From the NCBI GenBank assembly GCA_963834875.1, contig CAWIDG010000013.1:111800-175799 (forward strand): a DNA stretch of 64,000 nt, given 5' to 3'. Positions 42,943 to 51,387 of the stretch are shown here, piece by piece. This stretch comes from DATAGF01 sp963834875 (lineage in GTDB: Bacteria > Actinomycetota > Thermoleophilia > Miltoncostaeales > Miltoncostaeaceae). How positions within the stretch are numbered: the stretch's first letter is position 1; the number at the start of each line of letters is the position of its first letter. The position numbers were made by a program, and so were the translations under genes. The notes below the pieces were generated by a model that had not been told where the DNA came from, searched no databases, and saw nothing but the letters and a program-made list of their open reading frames with translations.

Positions 42943-43863
42943 GTGCGGCAGCGCCCCGAGGAGCCGGACCCGCTGCGGACCGCGTTCCAGCGCGACCGCG
43001 ACCGGATCCTCCACACGACCTCGTTCCGGCGCCTGAAGCACAAGACGCAGGTGTTCGTGGCGCCGGCCGGGGACCACTACCGCACCCGGCTCACCCACAC
43101 GCTCGAGGTCTCGGCCCTGTCGCGCACCGTGGCGCGGGCCCTCGACCTGAACGAGGACCTGGTCGAGGCCATCGCCATGGGGCACGACCTGGGCCACGCG
43201 CCCTTCGGCCACGCGGGCGAGGCGGCTCTCGACGCGGTCCTCCAGGAGCGGCACGGGCGCCGCTTCGAGCACAACGTCCAGAGCCTGCGGGTGGTCGACG
43301 TCCTCGAGCGGGGCGGCCGGGGGCTGAACCTCACGTCCGAGGTGCGGGACGGCATCCTGCGCCACACCGGGCCGGGACGACCCGCGACGCTCGAGGGCCA
43401 GGTGGTGCGCCTCATGGACCGGATCGCCTACGTGAACCACGACATCGAGGACGCGCTGCGCGCGGGAGTGCTGTCGCCCTCCGACCTGCCGGCCGACGAG
43501 GTGGCCGCCCTCGGGGACACCACCTCGCAGCGCCTGACCACCCTGGTCGTCGACGTCGTGGAGGCGAGCCGGGACGCCGACGAGATCCGCCAGTCGCCCG
43601 GCGTCGGCTCGGCGTTCCTGCGCCTGCGCGCGTTCATGTTCCGCAACGTCTACCTCGCGCCTCCCGCCAGCCTGGAGGCCGAGCGCGCCGGAAGCGTCGT
43701 GCGCGCCCTGTTCGCGCGGCTCCACGACCGCCCTGAGCTGCTGCCGCCCTCGCCCGAGCCGGACCTCGTCGCGAGGGTCACGGACTTCGTCGCGGGCATG
43801 ACCGACCGCTACGCCCTGCGTGCATACCGCGAGGCGTTCATGCCGCGCGAGGGGCCGCTCTGA
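42943..43863 (+). CDS. dgt: deoxyguanosinetriphosphate triphosphohydrolase-like protein
   Basis: An HD-domain dNTP triphosphohydrolase that trims dGTP or other dNTP pools. The opening FQRDRDRILHTTSFRRLKHKTQVF and the HD metal motif RLTHTLEVS then MGHDLGHAPFGHAGE are classical. KVVRL-type and LMDRIAYVNHDIEDAL segments carry the last metal Asp. Only GTG 42943 is a standard start near the expected N-terminus, but the frame is open to CTG 42889, which overlaps the upstream stop (CTGA). Family members usually have a few more residues before this point, so the real start may be that CTG. Part of the conserved ppdK-dgt-dnaG order. Confidence 0.92.
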   Translation: MRQRPEEPDPLRTAFQRDRDRILHTTSFRRLKHKTQVFVAPAGDHYRTRLTHTLEVSALSRTVARALDLNEDLVEAIAMGHDLGHAPFGHAGEAALDAVLQERHGRRFEHNVQSLRVVDVLERGGRGLNLTSEVRDGILRHTGPGRPATLEGQVVRLMDRIAYVNHDIEDALRAGVLSPSDLPADEVAALGDTTSQRLTTLVVDVVEASRDADEIRQSPGVGSAFLRLRAFMFRNVYLAPPASLEAERAGSVVRALFARLHDRPELLPPSPEPDLVARVTDFVAGMTDRYALRAYREAFMPREGPL

Positions 43864-43961
43864 GGGCCGGACCACGACCGGTGCGGAGGCGGGTGATCCA
43901 CCCGGCGCCGGGGCTCGTAATACCCAGATCGGACAGCGATCCGGACATCGCCCCTCGGCCG

Positions 43962-44591
43962 GTGACGATCTCGTAGCGCCCGCCGCGATCGACCTCGCGT
44001 CAGGCGCGACGCGGGCCGAGGTCCTGCGCCGCGCGACCGCCGGCGGCGCGGTGGTGCTGCTCGGCGGGCTCACCCTCGCCGCCCTGGCGCCGGGCGCCGG
44101 GGCGGCGCAGCCCGGCGGCGCGGATGCCGACATCCTGAACTTCGCGCTCGGGCTGGAGCGTCTCCAGGCGGCGTTCTACGCCCGGGCGGTCGACGGCGGG
44201 GCGCTGGAGGGCGACCTGGCCGAGTTCGCCCGCGTCGCCGCCGGCCACGAGCGCGCGCACGTGGAGGCCCTGCTGGCGCTCCTCGGCCCCGACGCCGCCG
44301 GCGAGGCCGAGCTCGACTTCGGCGACGCGACCTCGGACCCGGACGAGTTCCTCCGGGCCGCGGTCGGGCTCGAGGACCTCGGCGTTGACGCCTACAACGG
44401 CCAGGCGGCGAACCTCAGCCCGCGCGCCCGCGCGACTACGGCGGGCATCGTGTCGGTTGACGCCCGCCACGCGGCCTGGATCCGGTCGATCGCCGGGGAG
44501 ACGCCGGCCGCCGAGCCCGTTCGACGCGGGCCGGCCGGCGGCTGCGATCGAGGCCGACGTCGCCGCGACCGGGTTCGTGGTGGAGCCCTGA
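43962..44591 (+). CDS. ferritin-like domain protein 1 (frameshifts near 43966 and 44517)
   Basis: A roughly 209-residue member of the Ferritin_2-like family. A hydrophobic export-like segment (RRATAGGAVVLLGGLTLAALAPGAGA) precedes a four-helix bundle with ADILNFALGLERLQAAFYARAV, GHERAHVEALLALLG, and the later E and RH ligand positions (VGLEDLGVDAYNG, VDARHAAWIRSI). The usual start cannot be reached in frame; GTG 43962 fits if one base is missing right after it. One extra C in GAGCCCGTTCG near 44517 moves the reading to the frame ending FVVEP at 44591. It precedes a second family member with no gap. Confidence 0.78.
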
Positions 44592-45269
44592 GTGGAGCGC
44601 GCCGCCGACCTGCGGGCGATCGACCCGGCCGGCGCCGTCGCGGAGGCCGCCGACCGCGCGGGCGTCACCCGCGGCGCCTTCATGGGCAGCGCGGCGCTCG
44701 CGGCGGGCATGGCCCTCGGTCTCGGCGCCGGGCCCCTGGCCGCCCAGGGCCCGGCGGACGACACGGCCATCCTCAACTTCGCCCTGTCGCTGGAGTACCT
44801 CCAGGCCGCGTTCTACTCCGAGGCGGAGCGCCGCCGGGCCATCGGGGCGGCCTCGATGGAGGCCGCCCGGAGCATCGGCGCCGTCGAGCGTGCCCACGTC
44901 CGGGCGCTGCAGGACGCCCTGGGCGGCGCGGCCGCAAGGAAGCCCTTCTTCGACTTCCGCGGGACCACCGAGGACGACGAGGCCTTCGTGCGGACCGCGG
45001 TGGCCTTCGAGGACTTCTCGGCCGCCGCCTATCAGGGCGCGCTCACCATGCTCCAGGCGCCGGCCCTCATCTCGGCGGCGGCGTCGATCCACACCGTCGA
45101 GGCCAGGCACGCCGCATGGATCCGCTACCTCGAGGGCGTGCAGCCCGCGTCGGTCCCCATCGACGCTCCGATCTCGGCGCGCGAGGCGCAACGGCTGGTG
45201 GACGAGACCGGGTTCGTGCGGCCGCGCCCACGCACGACCGGCCGCCGCGCGCCTCGCTTCACCGGGTGA
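44592..45269 (+). CDS. ferritin-like domain protein 2
   Basis: A 225-residue paralogue of the upstream protein. An R-G-A-F type export segment (TRGAFMGSAALAAGMALGLGAGPLAAQ) precedes the Ferritin_2 bundle: DTAILNFALSLEYLQAAFYSEA, VERAHVRALQDALGG, VAFEDFSAAAYQG and EARHAAWIRYLEG hold the presumed metal ligands. It starts with GTG directly after the preceding stop. The family is found outside the membrane in actinobacteria; iron or manganese storage or stress protection is the usual suggestion. It overlaps the L,D-transpeptidase by 4 bases. Confidence 0.85.
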   Translation: MERAADLRAIDPAGAVAEAADRAGVTRGAFMGSAALAAGMALGLGAGPLAAQGPADDTAILNFALSLEYLQAAFYSEAERRRAIGAASMEAARSIGAVERAHVRALQDALGGAAARKPFFDFRGTTEDDEAFVRTAVAFEDFSAAAYQGALTMLQAPALISAAASIHTVEARHAAWIRYLEGVQPASVPIDAPISAREAQRLVDETGFVRPRPRTTGRRAPRFTG

Positions 45270-46039
45270 CACGCCGCGGGGGCGGCGCGGTCGTCGTCGT
45301 CATGGCGGTGGGCGCCGTCTGGGGCTGCGGCGGCGGCGGGGCCGACCCGGGCGGCGCCGCAAGGGTCCCGGAGCCCCCCGCCGCCGGTCTTCGCGTCGGC
45401 GCGCCCGAGGCCCTCGACGAGGCGGCCGGCGCCTGGGCGCCGGTCGCCCGGGCCGCTGCCGTGCGGGCCGAACCGCGCGCCGGGGCGCCGGTCGTCGCCG
45501 AGATCGCGGCGACGACCCCGGAGGGAACCCGGAACATCGTCGCCCTCGCCGACGAGCGCGGCCGCCGGGCGGCGCCCGCCGGGTGGGTGCGGGTGCGGCC
45601 GGCAGCCCTCCCGAACGGGACGACCGGCTGGGTGCCGCGGTCGGCGCTGGGCGGGTACGAGGTCGTCGACACGCGCCTGGTGGTCGACCTGGGCGCCGAG
45701 TCGATCGCCCTCCTGCGTGGGGGCCGGACGATCCTGTCGGCCCCGGTCGGCGTCGGGACCGCGGACGCCCCCACGCCGACGGGGGAGTTCTACGTGCGCA
45801 GCAGGCTCACCCGCTACGCGAGCCCGGCCTATGGTCCGGTCGCGTTCGGCACCAGCGCGCGCTCCCCCAGCCTCACCGACTGGCCCGCCGGCGGGTTCGT
45901 CGGGATCCACGGCACCGACCGCCCCGATCTGCTGCCGGGGCGGGTCTCGCACGGCTGCATCCGGATGCGCAACGAGGACATCCTCCGCCTGGCCGAGCTG
46001 CTGCCCATCGGGACCCCCCTGTCCATCCGGGGCGCGTGA
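45266..46039 (+). CDS. L,D-transpeptidase (YkuD) lipoprotein
   Basis: A 257-residue cell-wall enzyme that makes 3-3 peptidoglycan crosslinks. The signal peptide ends in a lipobox-like AVWGC, so it is probably membrane-anchored. An SH3-like region follows (VRAEPRAGAPVVAEI, then WVRVRPAALPNGTTGWVP). The YkuD domain has SAPVGVGTADAPTPTGEFYV and the active site HGTDRPDLLPGRVSHGCIRMRNED with the catalytic Cys. The start GTG 45266 and the stop overlap both neighbours by 4 bases (GTGA), so it is tightly coupled to the ferritin-like and helix-hairpin-helix genes. Confidence 0.92.
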   Translation: MTRRGGGAVVVVMAVGAVWGCGGGGADPGGAARVPEPPAAGLRVGAPEALDEAAGAWAPVARAAAVRAEPRAGAPVVAEIAATTPEGTRNIVALADERGRRAAPAGWVRVRPAALPNGTTGWVPRSALGGYEVVDTRLVVDLGAESIALLRGGRTILSAPVGVGTADAPTPTGEFYVRSRLTRYASPAYGPVAFGTSARSPSLTDWPAGGFVGIHGTDRPDLLPGRVSHGCIRMRNEDILRLAELLPIGTPLSIRGA

Positions 46040-46923
46040 TCCGCGGCCTGCGGACCGCGCTCGCGCTGCTCTGCGTCGCCGCGGCCGCGGCGCCGGCGGC
46101 CGCCCAGACGGCCTCCCCGGGCCTCGCCGAGCTGTACGAGCGCTACCCCGTCACCGCCAGGGGCGCCACGGAGGCGCAGGCGCCCATGGGCCAGACCGCG
46201 GCGCCGTCCCCCGAGGACGGCGCCCTCAGGGGGCTCTCGCCCGGGGCGCTCGCGGCGGTCGGGGCGCTCGCGGCGGCCGGGGCGCTCGCGGCGGCCTCCA
46301 TCACCCTGGGCGGGGGCTCGGCGCCCGGGCGGCGGCGCCGCGGCCGGAGACCGCCGACGCCCGTCGGCTGGCGGAGGGATATGGTTCCGTCGGTGACGAA
46401 CGACCACGGCCTGATCGACCTCACCTCGGCCACCGAGGATGACCTCTGCCGTCTCGTCGGCGTGGGGCCCGCCCTGGCGAGCCGCATCGTCGCGTGGCGG
46501 GATGAGAACGGCGGGTTCACGTCGGTTGACCAGCTCGCGGGGATCAAGGGCATCGGCCAGAGCAGGCTGGAGCTCCTGCGCCCGCAGGTGACCGTGCCGC
46601 CCGCCGAGCCCAAGGCCGAGGAGCCGGCCCGCCGCCGGCTGCGGGCGCGTGCTCAGCCGCAGCCCGGGCCGGATGCCGGCCCGGCCGTCGAAGACGAGCC
46701 GCTCGACGGCGTCGTCCTGCCCGCCGAGCGGGCGCCGAGCGCTCCGCGCCGGGCGCTCGCCCGGCGCCGGCTGCCCGCGGTGGTCGACGCCCCGGCCCCG
46801 GGCGCCGAGCCCGAGCGGGGCCTCGCGGCGTTCCTGCGCGACAACACCGTGAACGTCGCCCTGCTGGGGCTGGCGGTGGCCGCTCAGCTGCTGGTCATCG
46901 TCCTCGTCGTGTGGGTGCTCTGA
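46036..46923 (+). CDS. membrane protein with ComEA-like helix-hairpin-helix domain (maybe two genes)
   Basis: A 295-residue open frame from GTG 46036. Residues 1-25 form a signal peptide (LRTALALLCVAAAAAPAAAQ). A hydrophobic stretch GALAAVGALAAAGALAAASITLGG lies near residue 80. A helix-hairpin-helix pair at about 130-190 (LTSATEDDLCRLVGVGPALASRIVAWRDE, then LAGIKGIGQSRLELL) resembles the DNA-binding part of ComEA. A proline-rich linker and a final membrane helix (NVALLGLAVAAQLLVIVLVVWVL) follow. The helix-hairpin-helix part could be a separate gene starting at ATG 46381 or GTG 46393, because the join (GWRRDMVPSV) looks unnatural and a one-base slip may hide a stop. Confidence 0.65.
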   Translation: MIRGLRTALALLCVAAAAAPAAAQTASPGLAELYERYPVTARGATEAQAPMGQTAAPSPEDGALRGLSPGALAAVGALAAAGALAAASITLGGGSAPGRRRRGRRPPTPVGWRRDMVPSVTNDHGLIDLTSATEDDLCRLVGVGPALASRIVAWRDENGGFTSVDQLAGIKGIGQSRLELLRPQVTVPPAEPKAEEPARRRLRARAQPQPGPDAGPAVEDEPLDGVVLPAERAPSAPRRALARRRLPAVVDAPAPGAEPERGLAAFLRDNTVNVALLGLAVAAQLLVIVLVVWVL

Positions 46924-46930
46924 GGCGGGA

Positions 46931-47587
46931 TCACTCGGCCGAGGCGACGCCGACCGGGCAGCTGACCCCGGTCCCGCCGAGCCCGCAGTAGCCGTTCGGG
47001 ACCTTCGCCAGGTACTGCTGGTGGTAGTCCTCGGCGTAGAAGAACTCGGGGGCGTCTGCGATCTCCGTCGTGATCGGGCCGTAGCCGGCCTCGGCGAGCC
47101 GGCGAGCGTAGGCGGTGCGTGAGGCCTCGGCCGCGGCGCGCTGCGCGTCGGAGTAGGTGTAGATGCCCGACCGGTACTGCGTGCCGACGTCGTTCCCCTG
47201 CCGCATGCCCTGGGTCGGGTCGTGGTTCTCCCAGAAGAGCTTCAGGAGCGCGTCGTAGCTCGTGACGGCGGGGTCGAAGACGACCCGCACGACCTCGTTG
47301 TGGCCGGTGCGCCCCGAGCAGACCTCCTCGTAGCTCGGGTTCGGCGTGTATCCGCCGGCGTAGCCCACGGAGGTGCTGATGACGCCGGGCGCCTGCCAGA
47401 AGACGCGCTCGGCCCCCCAGAAGCAGCCCATGCCGAACAGCGCGAGCTCGGCCCCCTCCGGGAAGGGCGGCTCCAGCGGGGTGCCGAGGACCTCGTGGCG
47501 CGCCGGCACCGGCATGCGCTCCTCGCGCCCCCGGAGCGCCTCCTCGGGGGTCGGCATCTGCCCCTTCATCCTCGAGAACAGCCCCAT
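46931..47587 (-). CDS. msrA: peptide methionine-S-sulfoxide reductase
   Basis: Reduces methionine S-sulfoxide in proteins. The 218-residue product has the active site GMGCFWGAE with the reactive Cys, GYAGGYTPNPSYEEVCSG, NHDPTQGMRQGNDVGTQYRSG and the C-terminal NGYCGLGGTGVSCPVG. The latter carries two further cysteines able to resolve the disulfide. The start at 47587 has GGGAGG six bases upstream. It is divergent from dnaG with 87 bases between. Confidence 0.96.
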   Translation of the reverse strand: MGLFSRMKGQMPTPEEALRGREERMPVPARHEVLGTPLEPPFPEGAELALFGMGCFWGAERVFWQAPGVISTSVGYAGGYTPNPSYEEVCSGRTGHNEVVRVVFDPAVTSYDALLKLFWENHDPTQGMRQGNDVGTQYRSGIYTYSDAQRAAAEASRTAYARRLAEAGYGPITTEIADAPEFFYAEDYHQQYLAKVPNGYCGLGGTGVSCPVGVASAE

Positions 47588-47674
47588 CCCGCGCCTCCCG
47601 TCCCGTGCTCGCCTCGCTTCGAGGATAGCGCCGTCGTCATCGACGGCCCCTCGGTGCCCCGTATCCTCAGGAGG

Positions 47675-49393
47675 GTGCCACCGACGCAGGCGACCATCGA
47701 AGCGGTCCGCGAGGGCAGCGACCTCGTCGATCTCGTGCGCGGCCGGGTGAGCCTCGTGCGGCGCGGCGGGCGCTGGTGGGGCCGGTGCCCCTTCCACGAC
47801 GAGCGCACGCCGTCGTTCAGCCTGCTCCCGCCGGACTTCCGGCGCTACTACTGCCACGGCTGCGGGGTCACCGGCGACGCGATCGACTGGATGCGCGAGC
47901 AGGAGGGGGCCACGAGCTTCTACGAGGCCATCGAGCAGCTCGCCGAGCGCTTCGGCATCCCCGTCAGGTTCGAGGAGGAGTCGCCCGGTGACGCCGCCCG
48001 CCGCGAGGCGGTCGAGCGCCGGCGGGCGCTGCTGGAGCGGGCGGCGGCCTTCTACGCCGAGTACCTCTGGCGGGCAGACGAGGCGGCGCCGGCGCGGGAG
48101 TACCTCGCCGCGCGCGGCTTCGGCGAGGATCTCGTGCGCCGCTTCCGCATCGGCTACGCCCCCGGGGGAGGCGCCGTCCTGGCGGGGCGCGCGATCCGGG
48201 AGGGCTTCTCCCGCGAGGCCCTCGTCGACGCCGGGCTCGCGCGGATGCGCGGGGGCCGGGCCTGGGACTTCTTCGCCTCCCGGATCACCTTCCCCATCGC
48301 GGACAGCCAGGGGCGGGTGCAGGGGTTCGGCGGGCGGACGCTCGACCCCCGCGAGCGGGCCAAGTACGTGAACTCGCCCGAGGGCGACCACTTCAAGAAG
48401 CGCAGCCTGCTCTTCGGCCTCGCCGAGGCCCGCGGGCCGGCCGCCCGGGCGAAGCACTTCGTCGTGGCCGAGGGCTACACCGACGTCATGGGCCTGGCGG
48501 CGGCCGGCGTCGAGCCGGCCGTCGCCTGCATGGGCACCTCCCTGACGACCGACCAGATCAAGCTCCTGCGGCGCTGGGCGCCGGAGATCAGGCTGTGCTT
48601 CGACGCGGACGCCGCCGGCGAGCAGGCGGCATGGCGGACCGTGGAGGCCGCGGGGGGCCTCAACGTCGCGCTGTCGGCCGTCACGCTGCCCCCCGGACGC
48701 GATCCGGGCGACCTCGCGGGCGACGAGGAGGGGCGCCTTGCGCTGGCGCGCGCCGTCGACGATTCCGAGGCTCTGGTAACTTCCCTCATCCGCGCGCGCG
48801 TCTCGCGGGCGGGCGGGTCACCACGGGACCGGGAGGGGGCACTCGAGGACATCGCTCGACTGTTGCGCCACTTTCCCGACTCGGTGGAGAAGGACGAGGG
48901 GGTTCGCTTGACCGCTGGCCTGCTGCAGCTGTCCCAGGGGTTGGAGGAACGGCTCCGGCACTCGTCGCGTCATGACGCCCCCCCGACAGCCGTGCTGCCG
49001 CCGCGCGCGAGCGCCCCGCAGGAGGTGCGCGAGCGCCGCTTCCTCGCGATGGCCGTCGCGCTCCCCGACGCCGCCCGGTCCTATCTCGAGGGCCTGCCGC
49101 CCGAGGCCTTCCAGGTCGAGGGCCACCGGCGGGCGTTCGACCTCCTGAAGTCCGGCGTCTCCTCCGTCGACGACTGGCCCGACGACCTCGCGGAGGTCGG
49201 CCTGGCGGTGCGCCTCGACCTCGCGGGCGCCGACGTCAGCGAGGCCGAGCTGCGTGAGGCGGCGTACCGCGTCGAGCTGCCGATGCTGGAGCGCCGCGCC
49301 GCCGAGCTGCGGGCCGCGGGCGACGAGGAGGGCCGGCTGCGCGCCCTGGACCTGGCCCGCCGGCTTCGCGCCGCGCTCCGCGGGGACTCGTGA
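47675..49393 (+). CDS. dnaG: DNA primase
   Basis: Makes RNA primers at the replication fork. The 572-residue protein has the N-terminal zinc site (CPFHDERTPSF then YYCHGCG), the catalytic core ARGFGEDLVRRFRIGYAP with FPIADSQGRVQGFGGR and KYVNSPE, the Toprim acidic motifs AEGYTDVMGL and CFDADAAGEQA, and a helical DnaB-interaction C-terminus. GTG 47675 directly abuts AGGAGG, which is unusually close for a ribosome site, so initiation may be weak or the start slightly different. It is followed 4 bases later by rpoD, the classical macromolecular synthesis operon without rpsU. Confidence 0.95.
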   Translation: MPPTQATIEAVREGSDLVDLVRGRVSLVRRGGRWWGRCPFHDERTPSFSLLPPDFRRYYCHGCGVTGDAIDWMREQEGATSFYEAIEQLAERFGIPVRFEEESPGDAARREAVERRRALLERAAAFYAEYLWRADEAAPAREYLAARGFGEDLVRRFRIGYAPGGGAVLAGRAIREGFSREALVDAGLARMRGGRAWDFFASRITFPIADSQGRVQGFGGRTLDPRERAKYVNSPEGDHFKKRSLLFGLAEARGPAARAKHFVVAEGYTDVMGLAAAGVEPAVACMGTSLTTDQIKLLRRWAPEIRLCFDADAAGEQAAWRTVEAAGGLNVALSAVTLPPGRDPGDLAGDEEGRLALARAVDDSEALVTSLIRARVSRAGGSPRDREGALEDIARLLRHFPDSVEKDEGVRLTAGLLQLSQGLEERLRHSSRHDAPPTAVLPPRASAPQEVRERRFLAMAVALPDAARSYLEGLPPEAFQVEGHRRAFDLLKSGVSSVDDWPDDLAEVGLAVRLDLAGADVSEAELREAAYRVELPMLERRAAELRAAGDEEGRLRALDLARRLRAALRGDS

Positions 49394-49397
49394 CGGG

Positions 49398-50469
49398 ATG
49401 AGCACCGAGGTCTCGATCACGAGCGTCGAGGAGGTGCGTGAGCTGATCGAGGAGGGGCGCGAGGTCGGCGCGGTGCCGCTCTCGCGCATCGTGGACGTGG
49501 TCGAGGCGGCCGACCTGTCCGAGGAGCAGCAGGAGCGGCTGCTCCAGATGCTCGCCGAGCTGGGCATCGAGGTGCTCGCCGACGTCGTCGACCCCGTCTC
49601 CAACGGCGCCGGCCCGCGCCTGGACCTGTCGGTCAAGGCTCACTCGAGCGACCCGGTCAGGATGTACCTCCGCGACATCGGGCGCGTGTCCCTCCTCACG
49701 GCGGCCGAGGAGGTGTCCCTCGCCAAGAGGATCGAGCACCGCGACATGAGCGCGAAGGCCGAGCTGATCGAGGCCAACCTGCGCCTCGTCGTGTCGGTCG
49801 CCAAGCGCTACGTCGGTCGCGGCCTCGCCTTCCTCGACCTCATCCAGGAGGGGAACCTCGGCCTCATCCGCGCGGTCGAGAAGTTCGACTACCGCAAGGG
49901 CTACAAGTTCTCGACGTACGCGACCTGGTGGATCCGCCAGGCCATCACGCGCGCGATCGCCGACCAGGCGCGGACCATCCGCGTGCCGGTCCACATGGTC
50001 GAGACGATCAACCGGCTCTCGCGCGTGCAGCGCCAGCTCCTCCAGGACCTGGGCCGGGAGCCGACCATCGACGAGGTCGCGAGCCGAGCTCGAGGTGTCG
50101 CCGGACAGGGTCCGCGAGATCCAGAAGGTCGCCCAGGAGCCGGTCTCGCTGGAGACGCCGGTGGGGGAGGAGGAGGACTCGGAGCTCGGCGACCTGATCG
50201 AGGACCGCGGCGTCGAGGGGCCGGCGGACGCCGTCTCCACGCTCATGCGCCGCGAGGAGCTGGAGGAGGTCCTCTCTCAGCTCACCGACCGTGAGCGCAA
50301 GGTCCTGGAGCTGCGCTTCGGTCTGCGCGGCGAGGAGCCTCGCACCCTCGAGGAGGTCGGCCAGCGCTTCGGCGTCACGCGCGAGCGGATCCGCCAGATC
50401 GAGGCCAAGACGCTGAACAAGCTGCACGCCTACCGCGACACCCAGCGGCTCCGGGAGTTCCTGGAGTAA
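49398..50469 (+). CDS. rpoD: primary RNA polymerase sigma factor (frameshift near 50085)
   Basis: The vegetative sigma factor. Region 1.1-like acidic helices (VEEVRELIEEG) come first, then region 1.2 DPVRMYLRDIGRVSLLTAAEE. Regions 2.1-2.4 read LIEANLRLVVSVAKRYVGRG, then FDYRKGYKFSTYATWWIRQAI. Region 3 has REPTIDEVAS. After one extra C in GCGAGCCGAGCTCG (50084-50085), region 4 continues EVSPDRVREIQKVAQEPVSLETP and FGVTRERIRQIEAKTLNKL. The corrected length is 356 residues, short but complete from 1.1 to 4.2. An essential gene, so the break must be an error or be bypassed. Confidence 0.95.
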
Positions 50470-50510
50470 GCCCGGGAGCCACGGGGGTCTTGCGGGCCCG
50501 GCGGGAGCCA

Positions 50511-50557
50511 GCCCCGCCGAAGGCGGTGCCGACCGGCCGCACCGCCTTCGGCGGGGC
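50511..50557. terminator. perfect 19-base-pair hairpin after rpoD
   Basis: The left arm 50511-50529 begins GCCCCGCCGAAGGCGG and the right arm 50539-50557 is its exact inverse; the loop is 9 bases. It lies 42 bases past the rpoD stop and just beyond the end of the opposing gene at 50580, so it can stop transcription from both sides. The arm core CCGCCGAAGGCGGT also occurs in the palindromic repeat near 7 and 9.3 kb. Confidence 0.8.
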
Positions 50558-50579
50558 ATGGCCGTCCGCGCCGAGCCCG

Positions 50580-51089
50580 CTAAGACGGGCCCGGCGTACG
50601 CTGGGACGCTCGATCAGGGCCACCGCCTCGGCGCGCCGCGTGGTGCCGGCCATCGCGACGGCGCTTCGCGCGGACAGCGCGATGCGGCCCCCGGCGTCCT
50701 CCGGGCATCGCGCCGCCGGGCCGAGCCAGACGAGGCGGGGAGGCGGACCGAGCAGCGCCGCGCGCTGCGCCCACACGAGCAGCCTCGCCAGGGCCAGCGC
50801 CCCCGTGCTGACGGCCCCGGGCCGGCCGCGGGCGGCGACGTACGAGCGGTGCGCGGCCATCGACGGCCGCCAGCGACACGGCGTCGGCGGCGCCGTCGTG
50901 GTCGAGATCGAGGTCGACGAGCAGGGCCTCGACGGCGTCGTCGCCGTCCTCCCCGGGCCGGGTGAGCCCCGGCGCCAGGCGGGTGAGCTGGTCTCGCAGC
51001 CCGACGCCGATCGCCTCCGCCGCCATGCGCAGGTCAGGCTCGAGCGCGCCGACCATCTGGGCCTGAGCCTCGGTGAGGCGCAGGGCCAC
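50580..51089 (-). CDS. hypothetical protein (frameshifted)
   Basis: A protein of about 170 residues from GTG 51089. The first half is clear (LRLTEAQAQMVGALEPDLRM, then LLVDLDLDHDGAADAVSL with a D-x-D-x-D-G metal-loop look). After VDG near 50850 the sensible reading moves to another frame (HRSYVAARGRPGAVSTGALALA, then RLVWLGPAARCPEDAGG) and may return before the stop at 50580. At least one slip is present. No family is recognised. It begins 8 bases after a small membrane-anchored gene, so the two are probably one transcript. Confidence 0.5.
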   Translation of the reverse strand: MALRLTEAQAQMVGALEPDLRMAAEAIGVGLRDQLTRLAPGLTRPGEDGDDAVEALLVDLDLDHDGAADAVSLAAVDGRAPLVRRRPRPARGRQHGGAGPGEAARVGAARGAARSASPPRLARPGGAMPGGRRGPHRAVRAKRRRDGRHHAARRGGGPDRASQRTPGPS

Positions 51090-51096
51090 GGATGGG

Positions 51097-51324
51097 TCAG
51101 GTCGTGGGTGGAGGCGGGGCCGGGGGGGACTCGGCCTCGTCGGCGGGCGGGGCCTCGGCCGGGGTCTCGGTCTCGGCGGCGGGCGGGGGCGGCGCAGGCG
51201 TCTCGGCGTCGCCGGCGGGCGGGGCCTCGGTGAAGACGAACTCGTCCGGCTCGCCGCCGAGGCGGTCCTTCACCAGCCAGTACGCGAGTCCCGCGAGAAC
51301 GAGCAACACCAAGAGCTTCTTCAT
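51097..51324 (-). CDS. small membrane-anchored Pro/Ala/Glu-rich protein
   Basis: 75 residues. The start ATG 51324 gives MKKLLVLLVLAGLAYWLVKD, a single N-terminal membrane anchor, followed by an acidic, proline-rich disordered tail (APPPPAAETETPAEAPP). An upstream in-frame start would put charged residues before the anchor and is less likely. The function is unknown. It shares direction with the hypothetical gene at 50580-51089. Confidence 0.6.
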   Translation of the reverse strand: MKKLLVLLVLAGLAYWLVKDRLGGEPDEFVFTEAPPAGDAETPAPPPPAAETETPAEAPPADEAESPPAPPPPTT

Positions 51325-51387
51325 GGATCCGTCCCTTGCGCTCGTGGAGACGTCGGACCGCAACCGTATCGCATCGGCCGCACCGCC

